Part shown: one piece after another, positions 27,000 to 34,602 of the stretch
How positions within the stretch are numbered: the first letter of the stretch is position 1
How the letters are laid out: every line of letters begins with the position of its first letter
Origin: Neobacillus cucumis
Lineage (GTDB): Bacteria; Bacillota; Bacilli; Bacillales; Cytobacillaceae
Direction: 5' to 3'
DNA: 64,000 bases
Assembly (NCBI RefSeq): GCF_016908975.1
Contig: NZ_JAFBEX010000006.1
Coordinates: 186,001-250,000, forward strand
Program-made: the position numbers and the translations under genes
Notes under the pieces: generated by a model
What the model saw: only the letters and a program-made list of their open reading frames with translations
Told to the model about the DNA's origin: nothing
Database searches by the model: none

Positions 27000-27793
27000 A
27001 CAAACTTCAACATCTTGATTAAATCTACAAGCCGCACCATTAGCCGCGTCCCGCTCTCCCAATCCTTACTAACCGGAATTCCTTTGAAATAAGCTTCCGA
27101 CGAAACCACCTTAATGTTGGGAGACCACTTTTCAAGTATCTTGGGATTATTGACATAGAAATACATTCTAGCGCCCTTATTCCCTGTTTTTTCAACAGTC
27201 TTGTTCGAAATCTTCACAGCAAATTTGGATTCCGCATCAAAAAACAACTCACCGCCTGGAAAACGGGCAGCCATATTGCCGAACATTTCCCTAAGCTCAC
27301 TTTCCTTAAAGTAGTAGAAAACCCCGGCAGATATAAAAAGGATGCCATCCTCCTTGTTAAAAATCACATCCTCAAACCACGACATATCGAAAAAAGATTT
27401 AGCAATGCTGACATTCCTTGATGAGTCCGCAATCAGTGTCTGGCGGAATGCGATCGCATCGGGTAAATCAAGGTTATACCAGTGAATCGTGCCATTATCC
27501 ACCCTTGAAAAAGTAGTATCTAGCCCCGCCCCGATATTTACTATCGTAGCCCGGGGATGTTTGTTCAAAAAAGAACGAATCCTATCATCTATTTTTCGCG
27601 CCCGCACTATATAGCTGATTCCGCCATATTCCCCAAACGTCTTCGCTATCTCTGTAAAATCAAAGTCACATCCCGAAATTATCTCAATGGCTTCTTGATC
27701 ATACAAGATTTCCGGGTTCTTCTCACTGGCAGTCGCCCGTCCCCAAAGTGGGATTAGCATGGTCGCCTGAACAGATTGTAAATCAATCGTCAT
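26978..27793 (-). CDS. LCMT-family SAM-dependent methyltransferase
   Basis: 271 residues. The leucine carboxyl methyltransferase/TcmP-like family is indicated by the N-terminal SVQATMLIPLWGRA, the SAM-binding NIGAGLDTTFSRV (about 83-95) and WYNLDLPDAIAFRQTL. In bacteria such enzymes O-methylate small metabolites; the substrate here is unknown. Its start overlaps the MarR-family stop (ATGA at 27790-27793), so the two are co-transcribed and the methyltransferase is probably controlled by the MarR protein. The 3' end overlaps the PAS-GGDEF gene tail to tail. Confidence 0.85.
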   Translation of the reverse strand: MTIDLQSVQATMLIPLWGRATASEKNPEILYDQEAIEIISGCDFDFTEIAKTFGEYGGISYIVRARKIDDRIRSFLNKHPRATIVNIGAGLDTTFSRVDNGTIHWYNLDLPDAIAFRQTLIADSSRNVSIAKSFFDMSWFEDVIFNKEDGILFISAGVFYYFKESELREMFGNMAARFPGGELFFDAESKFAVKISNKTVEKTGNKGARMYFYVNNPKILEKWSPNIKVVSSEAYFKGIPVSKDWESGTRLMVRLVDLIKMLKFVHLRFLE

Positions 27794-28224
27794 TATCGCT
27801 CCTCCATCTTTTTCAGCAGGACATTCACCTTATGCAGCGCGTATTCCAGATCCAGTTGCTCTTCACGGTCTAATTTGGACAAATCATCCATGAAATTCTG
27901 ATAGATTTGGGACCATTTTTCTTGCTGAGTGATATTTCCTTCCTCTGTTAGAGCAATAACAAATGACCTTTTGTCACTCGGATTTTGTTTTTTCGTAATA
28001 AGCCCCTGGTCAAATAATCGTTTAAGCAAGTCTGTCATTTGCTGCTTCGGAACATTCAAGCCTTCGCTTATTTGTTTGATCGTTAAGGGATGCTGATACA
28101 TAAATAGGTATTCTAGAATTTGATTCTGTAAATGGGTTAAATGACTAGCCTTTTGATTTAAGCGTTGAAAGCTTTTAAACAAATTAGGAATTAATTCGAG
28201 ATATTCTTTACTCAATTGCTGCAC
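27793..28224 (-). CDS. MarR-family transcriptional regulator
   Basis: 143 residues with a winged helix: LTIKQISEGLNVPKQQMTDLLKRLFDQGLI (about 56-86) followed by the wing KKQNPSDKRSFVIALTEEG. Canonical MarR length. It is the first gene of a two-gene unit with the SAM methyltransferase and probably autoregulates it. The start region (28225-28300) is AT-rich and contains GTAAATGATTATATATCA and TTGATTATATAATG, which could be operator half-sites. Confidence 0.88.
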   Translation of the reverse strand: MQQLSKEYLELIPNLFKSFQRLNQKASHLTHLQNQILEYLFMYQHPLTIKQISEGLNVPKQQMTDLLKRLFDQGLITKKQNPSDKRSFVIALTEEGNITQQEKWSQIYQNFMDDLSKLDREEQLDLEYALHKVNVLLKKMEER

Positions 28225-28393
28225 ATTTGTCGCCCCCCATATAGTAAATGATTATATATCAAATAGGCAAATAATCAATTATATAATGCAATTTTAGTAA
28301 AAATTAATTTACCATTTTTTAAATTTTTCTCAATTTAAAAAGGATGTTCACACATCCTTTCGAAATTTTTTATATAAGCTTAATGATTTGTTC

Positions 28394-28518
28394 ATAGTTT
28401 GTTCATCTATAGGAGGTAAGATAAGTACATGAAATTGATTTACCTCTTTTTCATGAATGACCCCCTTTTATAATATATTGTTTGGTCCAGCTGCCCGTTG
28501 CAGCTGGATATTTTTTTT
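28394..28518 (+). ncRNA. Candidate C-rich small RNA 1
   Basis: Starts with ATAGTTTGTTCATCTATAG (28394-28412), holds ACCCCCTTTTATAAT (28460-28474) and ends in CCAGCTGC-CCGTT-GCAGCTGG plus ATATTTTTTTT (28487-28518). The same three elements in the same order occur at 39565-39656. C-rich loops upstream of a terminator are typical of Bacillus sRNAs that pair with ribosome-binding sites. It also contains AGGAGGT with a 14-codon frame (ATG at 28429), so a dual-function RNA is possible. Most of the 378-bp gap between the MarR and GerP-like genes is otherwise empty. Confidence 0.5.
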
Positions 28519-28602
28519 GGACAGACATCGATGCTTGTATAGGTATTTGGACAATCATTGTCCTCACGATGCCGTATGATGGCATTAGGACGGTGATAAA
28601 AA

Positions 28603-28824
28603 ATGAGCTCCTTCATCAATGTCACTAATTTTAGCGTGGACAATGTTTCAAATAACGCCAACATTAATTTTGGACCAAGTCTTCAAAATAGCCATACGGC
28701 CAACTCTATCAACATTGGCACCAATATTAATATTGGTGATAACGGCACGATCATCTCTAAAATCATCAATAAAGGTATTCAAGCCAAAATGCCTCAGGAT
28801 AGTAGCAGCGACGAAAACCAATAG
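28603..28824 (+). CDS. GerPA/GerPF-like spore protein
   Basis: 73 residues. The pattern FINVTNFSVDNVSNNANINFG and NSINIGTNINIGDNG, an Asn/Ile/Gly-rich beta repeat with a hydrophilic tail, is that of the GerPA/GerPF family of small spore-coat-associated germination proteins, which help germinants reach their receptors. In most Bacillus these lie in a gerPA-F operon; this copy is alone. The ribosome-binding site is weak (GGTGAT), and no sporulation promoter could be assigned with confidence. A GGTGACAGGCACC element overlaps the stop codon. Confidence 0.7.
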   Translation: MSSFINVTNFSVDNVSNNANINFGPSLQNSHTANSINIGTNINIGDNGTIISKIINKGIQAKMPQDSSSDENQ

Positions 28825-28930
28825 TGCCTGTCACCATTTCCCTCTATTCACGGTGGCGACACTTCAAACAGTGACAGGCACCATTTTTCCTATCATTACA
28901 GCGCGAATAGCCGCAACGGTGACAGGCACC
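28824..28930. repeat. Three GGTGACAGGCACC elements
   Basis: Copies at 28824-28835 (reverse, overlapping the TAG of the GerP-like gene), 28871-28882 and 28918-28930, separated by about 45 bases. Confidence 0.85.
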
Positions 28931-28968
28931 AAAAAAAGAGACCTAACATTTTTTTGTCAGGTCTCTTA
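28931..28968. terminator. Bidirectional terminator
   Basis: GAGACCTAACA pairs with TGTCAGGTCTC. A7 on the left side gives a strong T run for the minus-strand 3D gene; the plus-strand side continues TTATAATTTAATTTTTT. Confidence 0.85.
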
Positions 28969-29038
28969 TAATTTAATTTTTTGTTAAGCTTTTTATAGTA
29001 ATCTAGTTATAATCTAGAATCCTAGCTTAGACGAATGT

Positions 29039-30199
29039 TTAATTTAGAATGATAACTTTTACGGTTTTCCTACCCCAAGCAAGTGCTTGTGCTGTTGTTG
29101 GCATTAAAATATCGATTCTGTTGCCCTTTATGGCACCGCCTGTGTCACCAGCAATCGCATTGCCATAGCCTTCTACCCAGACTCTACTTCCAAGTGGAAT
29201 AACTCTTGGGTCTACCGCGATTACCTTCATATTTGGATTCGCTCGAACATTTAGGCCCGTTGTTGTACGTCCGGAGCAGCCACTACAATTGGGAGTATAC
29301 GCAGATGCCGACACATATATTTCTTTACCTTGCGCAACACCTTGTGAACCTCCGTTACCTTTTAAGGCTGAGTTATTTTTTACTGGAGCTGGCGCCGCCA
29401 CTGGTGCAGGCTGAGCTGCCGCACGTGCCTTGGCTTCGGCCTGCTCCTGTTGAATAGCTGCTTGAAGGTTCTTCATTTGACCTTCGATTCCAGCCTTCTC
29501 CTGTTGAGCCAATGCCACCTGCTGAGAAATTTGTGTATATTGTTGTTGCATAGCAGTTAATGTTTGTTGTCTTTTTTGCATATTTTGATTAAGTGCAGCC
29601 TGTTGGTCTGCAAGCGCTTTCTGATCCTCTTCTAGGATGCTCTCTTGACGGTCAATTTCTGCTTTATCTTTTTCAATCTTTTTCAGATCCTCTTGCTGTG
29701 CTGTTAAAATATCTTTGTCTGCATCAATTAATTCTGAAGCGGCACTCGCACGCTGGATAAAATCTGAAAGACTATCAGATTCAAAGAATATATTAATAAT
29801 TAAATTAACGTTACTGTTTTGCTGCATCGCAACGGCCCGCTTTTTCATGACATCTTCCCGAGCCAGCATTTTATCCTCAACCGCAACAATCTCTTCTTTT
29901 TTCTTCTCAATCAGTTGATTCGTTGCATCGATTTTTTCCTGTGCCTTTGCCATTGCCTCTTGATTTTTGGCAATATCATTGGAAATGGATGTTAATTCAG
30001 TTTGGATATTTTGAATGTCATTATTTACCGCTTGTTGTTCTTGTACCTTTTGCTCTACGATTTGTTGCTTCTGCTCCAGTTGGGCTTGGGCATTATGTAG
30101 TGCTTCTGTATTTGTTTGTGCATATGTAACCATTGAACCTGATACACATAACATAGTTGTAAGTAAACCGAGAATTATACGCTTTCCTGTTGTGGGCAT
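29039..30199 (-). CDS. Secreted coiled-coil 3D-domain peptidoglycan hydrolase
   Basis: 386 residues. A signal peptide (about 1-27, ending VTYAQ) is followed by a long Gln/Glu/Ala coiled coil (about 30-250) of the PcsB/CwlO N-terminal type, an Ala/Pro linker (about 255-275), and a C-terminal 3D domain (about 290-386: AYTPNCSGCSGRTTTGLNVR, IAVDPRVIPLGSRVWVEGYG, AGDTGGAIKGNRIDI). This matches Bacillus proteins annotated as YocH-like wall hydrolases or stationary-phase survival factors. It shares its catalytic domain with 756-1511, but the coiled coil here replaces SH3b, so localisation probably differs. Start ATG behind GGAGGGAG. Confidence 0.88.
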   Translation of the reverse strand: MPTTGKRIILGLLTTMLCVSGSMVTYAQTNTEALHNAQAQLEQKQQIVEQKVQEQQAVNNDIQNIQTELTSISNDIAKNQEAMAKAQEKIDATNQLIEKKKEEIVAVEDKMLAREDVMKKRAVAMQQNSNVNLIINIFFESDSLSDFIQRASAASELIDADKDILTAQQEDLKKIEKDKAEIDRQESILEEDQKALADQQAALNQNMQKRQQTLTAMQQQYTQISQQVALAQQEKAGIEGQMKNLQAAIQQEQAEAKARAAAQPAPVAAPAPVKNNSALKGNGGSQGVAQGKEIYVSASAYTPNCSGCSGRTTTGLNVRANPNMKVIAVDPRVIPLGSRVWVEGYGNAIAGDTGGAIKGNRIDILMPTTAQALAWGRKTVKVIILN

Positions 30200-30296
30200 A
30201 ACCTTCTCCCTCCTTAGTTACTATATTTATACCAGATGAATGTAACAATCATGTTACAGAAAGAATAAAAGTGTATCACATTTTGTCTTATTTCTA

Positions 30297-30713
30297 TTAA
30301 AATTGTCTATTCTGTGGCATAACAGTGTCAGTTTTTAGACGGCTAGGAACACTTTTTTCTGCGGAGAGATTCCGTTCCTTGTTCTTTTTTCGTGCCCGCA
30401 TTTTCCGGTATGGGGAGGTTTCAAAATAAGTCACTCTTCCCTCTATTGTAAAAATAAAGTGAGTGAACACCTTTAGGAATTCTTCTTCCGTGGGCATTTT
30501 ATCAGTGTCTGCAATTTGCAGCGAATTTCGCTGAAAGGATAGCAGGACATTATCACTATTAAGATGGATCAGGATGGTCGCATGCTCCTCAAGAGGAATA
30601 GATTGATAGGATGCGCTCATAGATGAAGGCTGAAATGGGAGTGACTGATCTGATAGTAAAACGGCATCATGTATACTTGGTTTTCTTGTTATGCGGATCT
30701 CCCGGTGCCCCAT
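30297..30713 (-). CDS. Hypothetical protein
   Basis: 138 residues from the ATG at 30713 (MGHREIRITRKPSIHD) behind TTGGAGATATA. A longer form from TTG/GTG near 30749 behind GGAGGTC is equally possible and would add about 12 residues. A central segment (about 45-105) looks like a compact alpha/beta domain (ATILIHLNSDNVLLSFQRNS, then FLKVFTHFIFTIEGRVTYF). The tail is strongly basic (KMRARKKNKERN). No family recognised. Single gene; the downstream neighbour is the 3D-domain gene. Confidence 0.6.
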   Translation of the reverse strand: MGHREIRITRKPSIHDAVLLSDQSLPFQPSSMSASYQSIPLEEHATILIHLNSDNVLLSFQRNSLQIADTDKMPTEEEFLKVFTHFIFTIEGRVTYFETSPYRKMRARKKNKERNLSAEKSVPSRLKTDTVMPQNRQF

Positions 30714-30843
30714 TATATCTCCAATAAAAATTAATCTATTATTATTCACCAAACACAAGACCTCCATTAATGACAATTCTTAACACTTTTTTTATTATTC
30801 GACAATAACTACCATTCTCCTGCATAAAAATAGTCCATTTTTC

Positions 30844-30975
30844 CTATTTGCGTAAATTTTCACATGCATAACGACTAATCGCTGACCGGTGCATCTTCTT
30901 CATCATTTCCGCAAGGGTTTCTTGCGACCAGTTTTGCTTATCAAGCAATTCTCTTAATTTATCTCATAAAGTCAT
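30844..30975 (-). pseudogene. XRE-type HTH gene fragment with internal TGA
   Basis: Translation from the ATG at 30975 reads M-T-L-stop-DKLRELLDKQNWSQETLAEMMKK and continues to a TAG at 30844 (44 codons). The visible helix-turn-helix (NWSQETLAEMMKKMHRSAISRY) is that of XRE/Cro regulators. Codon 4 is TGA where CGA (Arg) would restore a normal start, so a single transition inactivated it, unless initiation occurs downstream. The C-terminal domain of a usual XRE protein is missing. There is no ribosome-binding site. Confidence 0.65.
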
Positions 30976-30993
30976 TTTTTACCGCGGTAAAAA
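30976..30993. promoter_or_regulatory. 18-bp perfect palindrome before the XRE remnant
   Basis: TTTTTACCGCGGTAAAAA ends at the base before the ATG of the XRE remnant. Position and symmetry suggest the former autoregulatory operator. Confidence 0.5.
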
Positions 30994-31041
30994 CAATTCA
31001 TGTTTTTAAATTAACGGTTTTGAAATGGAATAGGCTGGAAT

Positions 31042-31119
31042 GTGAGTAGTGTTGTGCACAGTTTTCAAGAGGACGAGCCTGATTTAAATAAGGCGCTTGT
31101 TGATAAAAATAAACTCTAA
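31042..31119 (+). CDS. Possible 25-residue peptide
   Basis: GTG start, MSSVVHSFQEDEPDLNKALV then DKNKL. The ribosome-binding site is poor (TGGAAT). Its only support is the strong plus-strand terminator 20 bases downstream, which shows that something is transcribed here. It may be a gene remnant. The rest of 30777-31425 contains the XRE pseudogene and nothing else I can assign. Confidence 0.3.
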   Translation: MSSVVHSFQEDEPDLNKALVDKNKL

Positions 31120-31138
31120 AACGAAGACACACATCAAA

Positions 31139-31172
31139 GAAGCCGCTGACACGAGTTCAGCGGCTTCTTTTT
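31139..31172 (+). terminator. Rho-independent terminator
   Basis: GAAGCCGCTGA, loop CACGAG, TTCAGCGGCTTC, then TTTTT. Confidence 0.88.
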
Positions 31173-31425
31173 AAAAAAACAGGGGGTTTTTCTATTATTT
31201 TACCCTGCCCGCTGGTTTCTATACATATAGTCAGAAAATTCTTGACTGACCCCTGCTATAAAAAAAATAGCATCATTAAGATGCCTGAAAGAACGAGGAT
31301 GCGACCCGGGGAATTGCTTGATTTTTTATAGTAAAGGAAAAATATTTATGGTAAAAACCCGCTGTTATGCGAGCCCCTAATGGGCGGTTCAACTAGTGAT
31401 GACGGCTCCGCCATCTTCATAAAAA

Positions 31426-31653
31426 TCAAAGGTGTAATGGATATTTTTCTGAGTATGCTTGGTGGTGATGTTTTGGGTAGATTTCTAAGGGGTCTCTTTC
31501 CTTGATGACCAGATTTTGCTCCCGAATGAGCATTTCCAATTGGCGGACACGCGTTTGCAGGCTGTCGACATTTTTATTGGCCTTGCCAACCATCTTAATT
31601 AAACTTTCAAGCAGCTGTTCCAGGTTTTGTTGTTCGTCATCATGAAATCCCAA
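31426..31653 (-). CDS. Small coiled-coil protein downstream of ssbB
   Basis: 75 residues from a TTG at 31653, 9 nt behind AGGAGG; longer frames would run backwards through ssbB. It overlaps the ssbB 3' end by 14 bases, so translational coupling is likely. One amphipathic helix (about 5-48: NLEQLLESLIKMVGKANKNV, then DSLQTRVRQLEMLIREQN) is followed by a His/Tyr-rich tail. Function unknown; no membrane segment. The pairing with ssbB suggests a DNA-related or competence-linked role only by position. Confidence 0.6.
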   Translation of the reverse strand: MGFHDDEQQNLEQLLESLIKMVGKANKNVDSLQTRVRQLEMLIREQNLVIKERDPLEIYPKHHHQAYSEKYPLHL

Positions 31654-32014
31654 CCGTCGTCTCCTCCTTTTTTTGCTCCGGAACGACACTTTGCGGCTTG
31701 GCACTCAAGAATCGAATCGTTTCGGCAACAACCTCGGTTACATATACCCTTTTTCCTTCTTTATTATCGTAATGGCGTGATTGGAGCCGGCCTGTGATGC
31801 CGACGACTGTACCTTTCCGGCAATATTGGCTTGTGTTTTCTGCCGCCCTCCGCCAAAGTGTGCATGGGACAAAATCGGCCTCCATTTCACCATTTTGATT
31901 GCGGAATGAGCGATTGACCGCAAGTGTAATATGGGTTACAGAGATTCCTTCTGTTGTCTTTTTCAACTCTGGATCCCGGGTCAACCGGCCGACAAGTGTA
32001 ACTTGATTGATCAT
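31640..32014 (-). CDS. ssbB: Single-stranded DNA-binding protein SsbB
   Basis: 124 residues from the ATG at 32014 behind AAAGGAG; the longer open frame upstream is rejected. An OB-fold SSB domain (MINQVTLVGRLTRDPELKKT, AVNRSFRNQNGE, DFVPCTLWRRAAENTSQYCRKG) covers nearly the whole protein. The acidic C-terminal tip (DDDIPF) of replicative SsbA is absent; the tail ends EEETTVGIS. The short form and position next to ywpF match B. subtilis ssbB (ywpH), which protects incoming DNA during competence. Divergent from ywpF. Confidence 0.9.
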   Translation of the reverse strand: MINQVTLVGRLTRDPELKKTTEGISVTHITLAVNRSFRNQNGEMEADFVPCTLWRRAAENTSQYCRKGTVVGITGRLQSRHYDNKEGKRVYVTEVVAETIRFLSAKPQSVVPEQKKEETTVGIS

Positions 32015-32258
32015 GCTTTCAACTCCTTTACCGTTTGATAGCCTTATCATATCGTCTCGGTTCATCTGTTGTAAAATGGCGAAAAGGAAAGTATCAGGGT
32101 GGTTTTTGTCGTAGATTGGTATTATCCCCCGTGTTTCTGACAAGGTTCCGTCCCTTTCTCACATAAAAATTGTTCATCTACAATTTGTCCAAAACTTTTC
32201 GACATTTGCTTTTTCCTGACATATGCTATAATTAGGAAAAAGTACACAGGAGGTAGCG

Positions 32259-32690
32259 ATGAAATCTTTTAAGTTGTATTCATTGGAAGTCGTAGAAGAT
32301 GAAAATTCTGTGGAAATCCCCTTAGTGGATGGCTTGATTTTGAACAAAGAAGATGAACACTCCACCTGGCTACTAGAAGCTTACACAGACCTGTCCCTCT
32401 ATGATTATTTTAAAAAGCTCTCCGAAGAAGACCGAGACATGATTCTTGAAGCGGTTATTACCAAGAAGGAGAACGCCCCTGCCTATTTTCAAACTAAGAT
32501 CTGCTCGCTGATTCAATTCGAAAAACATATAAGCGTCCTATTCCAAGGCCGTCTGCGCCGCAATAAGAGTGATTATTCCGAGCTATTGCTCGATAGTCTT
32601 ATCGAAAAAGGGTTAAAAGGCCAGGCATTGCTGAAGGAATTCAAGGAAAAAATGCAAAGCAAACCAAAAATAAAAGTGAAAAATCATTAA
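32259..32690 (+). CDS. ywpF: YwpF-like protein
   Basis: 143 residues starting MKSFKLYSLEVVEDENSVEI, behind AGGAGG. A small soluble alpha/beta protein with DGLILNKEDEHSTWLLEAY and a basic, helical C-terminus. The match to the YwpF family rests on this N-terminal pattern and on the divergent neighbour ssbB, the arrangement I recall from B. subtilis. No function is known. The promoter probably includes GCTATAATTAGG just upstream (TATAAT at 32227-32232). Confidence 0.75.
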   Translation: MKSFKLYSLEVVEDENSVEIPLVDGLILNKEDEHSTWLLEAYTDLSLYDYFKKLSEEDRDMILEAVITKKENAPAYFQTKICSLIQFEKHISVLFQGRLRRNKSDYSELLLDSLIEKGLKGQALLKEFKEKMQSKPKIKVKNH

Positions 32691-32691
32691 T

Positions 32692-32715
32692 ACCAGCCCC
32701 TGGCTGGTTTTTATT
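32692..32715 (+). terminator. Terminator of ywpF
   Basis: ACCAGCC, loop CCT, GGCTGGTTTTTATTTT. Confidence 0.85.
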
Positions 32716-32782
32716 TTGTGAACTTTTTGTTGCTTTTTGAAGTATATCTAGGGATACTTATTTATCAAGGGGGGGAAATTTT

Positions 32783-33043
32783 TTGGAAAGTGCAATTGGT
32801 TTAATTATCAGTCTAGCTTTTGCTATATTCTTGTATATCGATGCACCCAAGCATCATAAGAGCCGCTGGCTGTGGGCCATTTTAGGATTTATCTTCGGTC
32901 CAATCGCCTTGGGTATTTATTTTATTAAAACTGGTCGCAAGGTGGCAGGCTGGATTATTACCATCCTTGCGATCCTTTTTTATGTTGTGATCATTATCGT
33001 GATTGTGTTTGCAATCGCATTGATGGCGAACGGTTTTTCTTAA
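32783..33043 (+). CDS. Small membrane protein
   Basis: 86 residues from a TTG at 32783, about 7-8 nt behind AAGGGGGGG. Three hydrophobic segments: about 2-19 (SAIGLIISLAFAIFLYID), 30-46 (WLWAILGFIFGPIALGIYF) and 54-82. The Gly/Pro hairpin FGPIALGIYFIKTGRK resembles small phospholipase_D-nuclease_N/PLDc_N-like membrane proteins, but I would not assign a family. Single gene, convergent with the lipoprotein gene. Confidence 0.65.
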   Translation: MESAIGLIISLAFAIFLYIDAPKHHKSRWLWAILGFIFGPIALGIYFIKTGRKVAGWIITILAILFYVVIIIVIVFAIALMANGFS

Positions 33044-33061
33044 AGATATTACGATTGAGGG

Positions 33062-33083
33062 AGGGACAGGCTTAGCCTGCCCC
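33062..33083. terminator. Shared hairpin between convergent genes
   Basis: GGGACAGGC, loop TTAG, CCTGCCCC. It serves both the membrane-protein and lipoprotein genes; T runs are weak. Confidence 0.6.
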
Positions 33084-33088
33084 TATTC

Positions 33089-33448
33089 TTATTGATCGCG
33101 GTTGTTGCGGTCGTTTCGATCCAGATCATCCTCGATGATTTCTTCCTGCTTGGTGTTCCTGTCTTTCATCGGGTCTTTGTCGGTATCAGTGTTTCTGTCA
33201 TTTGTATTTCTAAAGCGACCATGGTCGTTCACATCATCGTCATCGAGATTGTTGTTATCCATTAAACTGTCGTTGTTGTCGTCCTTTAGTTTGTTATCGG
33301 CTGGATTTTGGATTCTGTTATTGGTCGGATTTTGAATATCATTATCGGTTACTGGTGTTTTGGGATTATCATCATTGTTGTTACAACCGGTTAATAAGAT
33401 TCCTGAAAGAATTGACCCAAGCAGTAGTTGAAAAATCCTTATCTTCAC
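33089..33448 (-). CDS. Asp/Asn-rich lipoprotein
   Basis: 119 residues. The lipobox LTGC is at about 19-22 after a hydrophobic signal (LLLGSILSGILL), so Cys22 should be lipidated. The remainder is low-complexity, dominated by Asp and Asn (DNDIQNPTNNRIQNPADNKL, then DDNNDS), highly acidic and probably disordered. Such proteins are common on Bacillus cell or spore surfaces; function unknown. Start ATG behind AAAGGGGA. Confidence 0.75.
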   Translation of the reverse strand: MKIRIFQLLLGSILSGILLTGCNNNDDNPKTPVTDNDIQNPTNNRIQNPADNKLKDDNNDSLMDNNNLDDDDVNDHGRFRNTNDRNTDTDKDPMKDRNTKQEEIIEDDLDRNDRNNRDQ

Positions 33449-33535
33449 GTAAAGGTCCCCTTTCGCAAGTGTTTAGCGTTATTAGGGTGCCCTCGGTAAG
33501 CTCCTTCTTATCCATAGTGCCCGTTAAATTTGGTT

Positions 33536-33663
33536 GTTGATTTCCGCTCCAGGCGCTCGCTTTCCGCGGGCGTGCCGGGGAGCCTCCTCGGCGCTGAAGC
33601 GCCTGTGGGGTCTCCCCTGTCCCGTACTCCCGCAGGAGTCGAGCGCCTTCCTCTCCAATCAAC
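33536..33663. repeat. 128-bp GC-rich palindromic repeat
   Basis: Bounded by GTTGATT and AATCAAC, with inner arms CAGGCGCTCG and CGAGCGCCTT and the core CCGCGGGCGTGCCGGGGAGC. Its GC content is far above the flanks. This is a family widespread in Bacillus genomes (from memory). A truncated relative lies at 60230-60295. Confidence 0.85.
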
Positions 33664-33689
33664 AGGAGTGTTTAACAGAGCATATCCAT

Positions 33690-33720
33690 AAAAAAACGGC
33701 TGTGATCGCTCCAGCCGCTT
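33690..33720 (-). terminator. Terminator of the fabZ unit
   Basis: AAGCGGCTG / CAGCCGTT on the minus strand followed by TTTTTTATGG, 7 bases past the fabZ stop. Confidence 0.85.
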
Positions 33721-33727
33721 GGTAAAC

Positions 33728-34162
33728 TTATTCCTTTTTCTCGCCAAGTGCAAACGTGATTTCTGCCTCGCAGCAAATTTCACCGTCAACAGTCGCAACA
33801 GCTTTCCCTTTACCAACTGGTCCGCGCAGACGTGTCATTTCGACTTCAAGGCGAAGCTGGTCGCCAGGTTTTACTTGCTTTTTAAAGCGGCAACCGTCGA
33901 TTCCAGCAAAAAAAGCTAATCGACCGCGGTTTTCTTCTTTTTTCAACATGGCCACAGCCCCGACCTGCGCAAGTGCTTCTACGATGAGCACGCCAGGCAT
34001 GACTGGGTATTCTGGGAAGTGTCCGTTGAAAAACTCTTCATTGGCCGACACATTTTTAATGCCAACCGCTCTTTTCCCTTCTTCTACTTCCAAGATGCGG
34101 TCAACCAATAAAAATGGGTAACGATGCGGAATGATTTCCTTGATTTGTTCGATATCCAACAT
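33728..34162 (-). CDS. fabZ: 3-hydroxyacyl-ACP dehydratase FabZ
   Basis: 144 residues, standard FabZ length. Hot-dog fold motifs: [14 protein letters not shown], then [21 protein letters not shown] with the catalytic His (GHFP, about 48) and Glu (VEALAQ, about 62). It dehydrates 3-hydroxyacyl-ACP in type II fatty acid synthesis. Upstream on the same strand are the EpuA-like gene and mbl. The neighbourhood matches B. subtilis, where fabZ (ywpB) lies near mbl and spoIIID. Start ATG behind AGGAGG. Confidence 0.95.
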   Translation of the reverse strand: MLDIEQIKEIIPHRYPFLLVDRILEVEEGKRAVGIKNVSANEEFFNGHFPEYPVMPGVLIVEALAQVGAVAMLKKEENRGRLAFFAGIDGCRFKKQVKPGDQLRLEVEMTRLRGPVGKGKAVATVDGEICCEAEITFALGEKKE

Positions 34163-34236
34163 ATTTAGTACCTCCTCCTAGTAACTGATTCCATTCTACT
34201 ACATCAAAATAGGAAGGGCAATTGCTCCCTTCCCAG

Positions 34237-34452
34237 TTATTTCTTATCCACTAGATCAACGATATGTGTCCAGGTTGATTCTTTCCATATGTCTCCCACA
34301 TTTCCGCCGCCGAGCATTCCGTATCCCACCGCAGACCCCGCGATTAAGCAGATCACGACACTCACCAACAAAAGAACCAAACGAAGCCATATCGGAATCA
34401 AGCGAACCCGAACTCGCTTATGCACTTGGGGCTCTGATGATTTATCCGTCAT
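34237..34452 (-). CDS. EpuA-like small membrane protein
   Basis: 71 residues. A basic N-terminus (HKRVRVRLIPIWLRL) leads into one membrane segment (about 24-45, LVLLLVSVVICLIAGSAVGYG) and a short outer tail with GDIWKESTWTHIVDLV. This is the EpuA pattern, often annotated as DNA-directed RNA polymerase subunit beta because of its gene position in some species; that annotation does not describe a real RNA polymerase subunit. Probably membrane-bound with unknown role, next to cell-shape gene mbl. Start ATG behind AAAGGGG. Confidence 0.7.
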   Translation of the reverse strand: MTDKSSEPQVHKRVRVRLIPIWLRLVLLLVSVVICLIAGSAVGYGMLGGGNVGDIWKESTWTHIVDLVDKK

Positions 34453-34469
34453 TTGCTAATCCCCTTTTT

Positions 34470-34597
34470 GGAAGCATGGGGACGGTTCTCTTGATTCTTT
34501 TGGAATCGGGGGGACGGTTCTCCCGCTTCCAAGGAAGCACAAGAACCGTCCCCATTGATTCCATGATTGGGAAGCAGAAGAACCGTCCCTATGATTT
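34470..34597. repeat. Cluster of GGGACGGTTCTC repeats
   Basis: Two forward units (from 34470 and 34502) and two reverse units (about 34534-34592), forming inverted pairs such as GGGGACGGTTCT...AGAACCGTCCCC. The cluster fills the spacer between mbl and the EpuA-like gene. Confidence 0.88.
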
Positions 34598-34602
34598 CTT
34601 TC

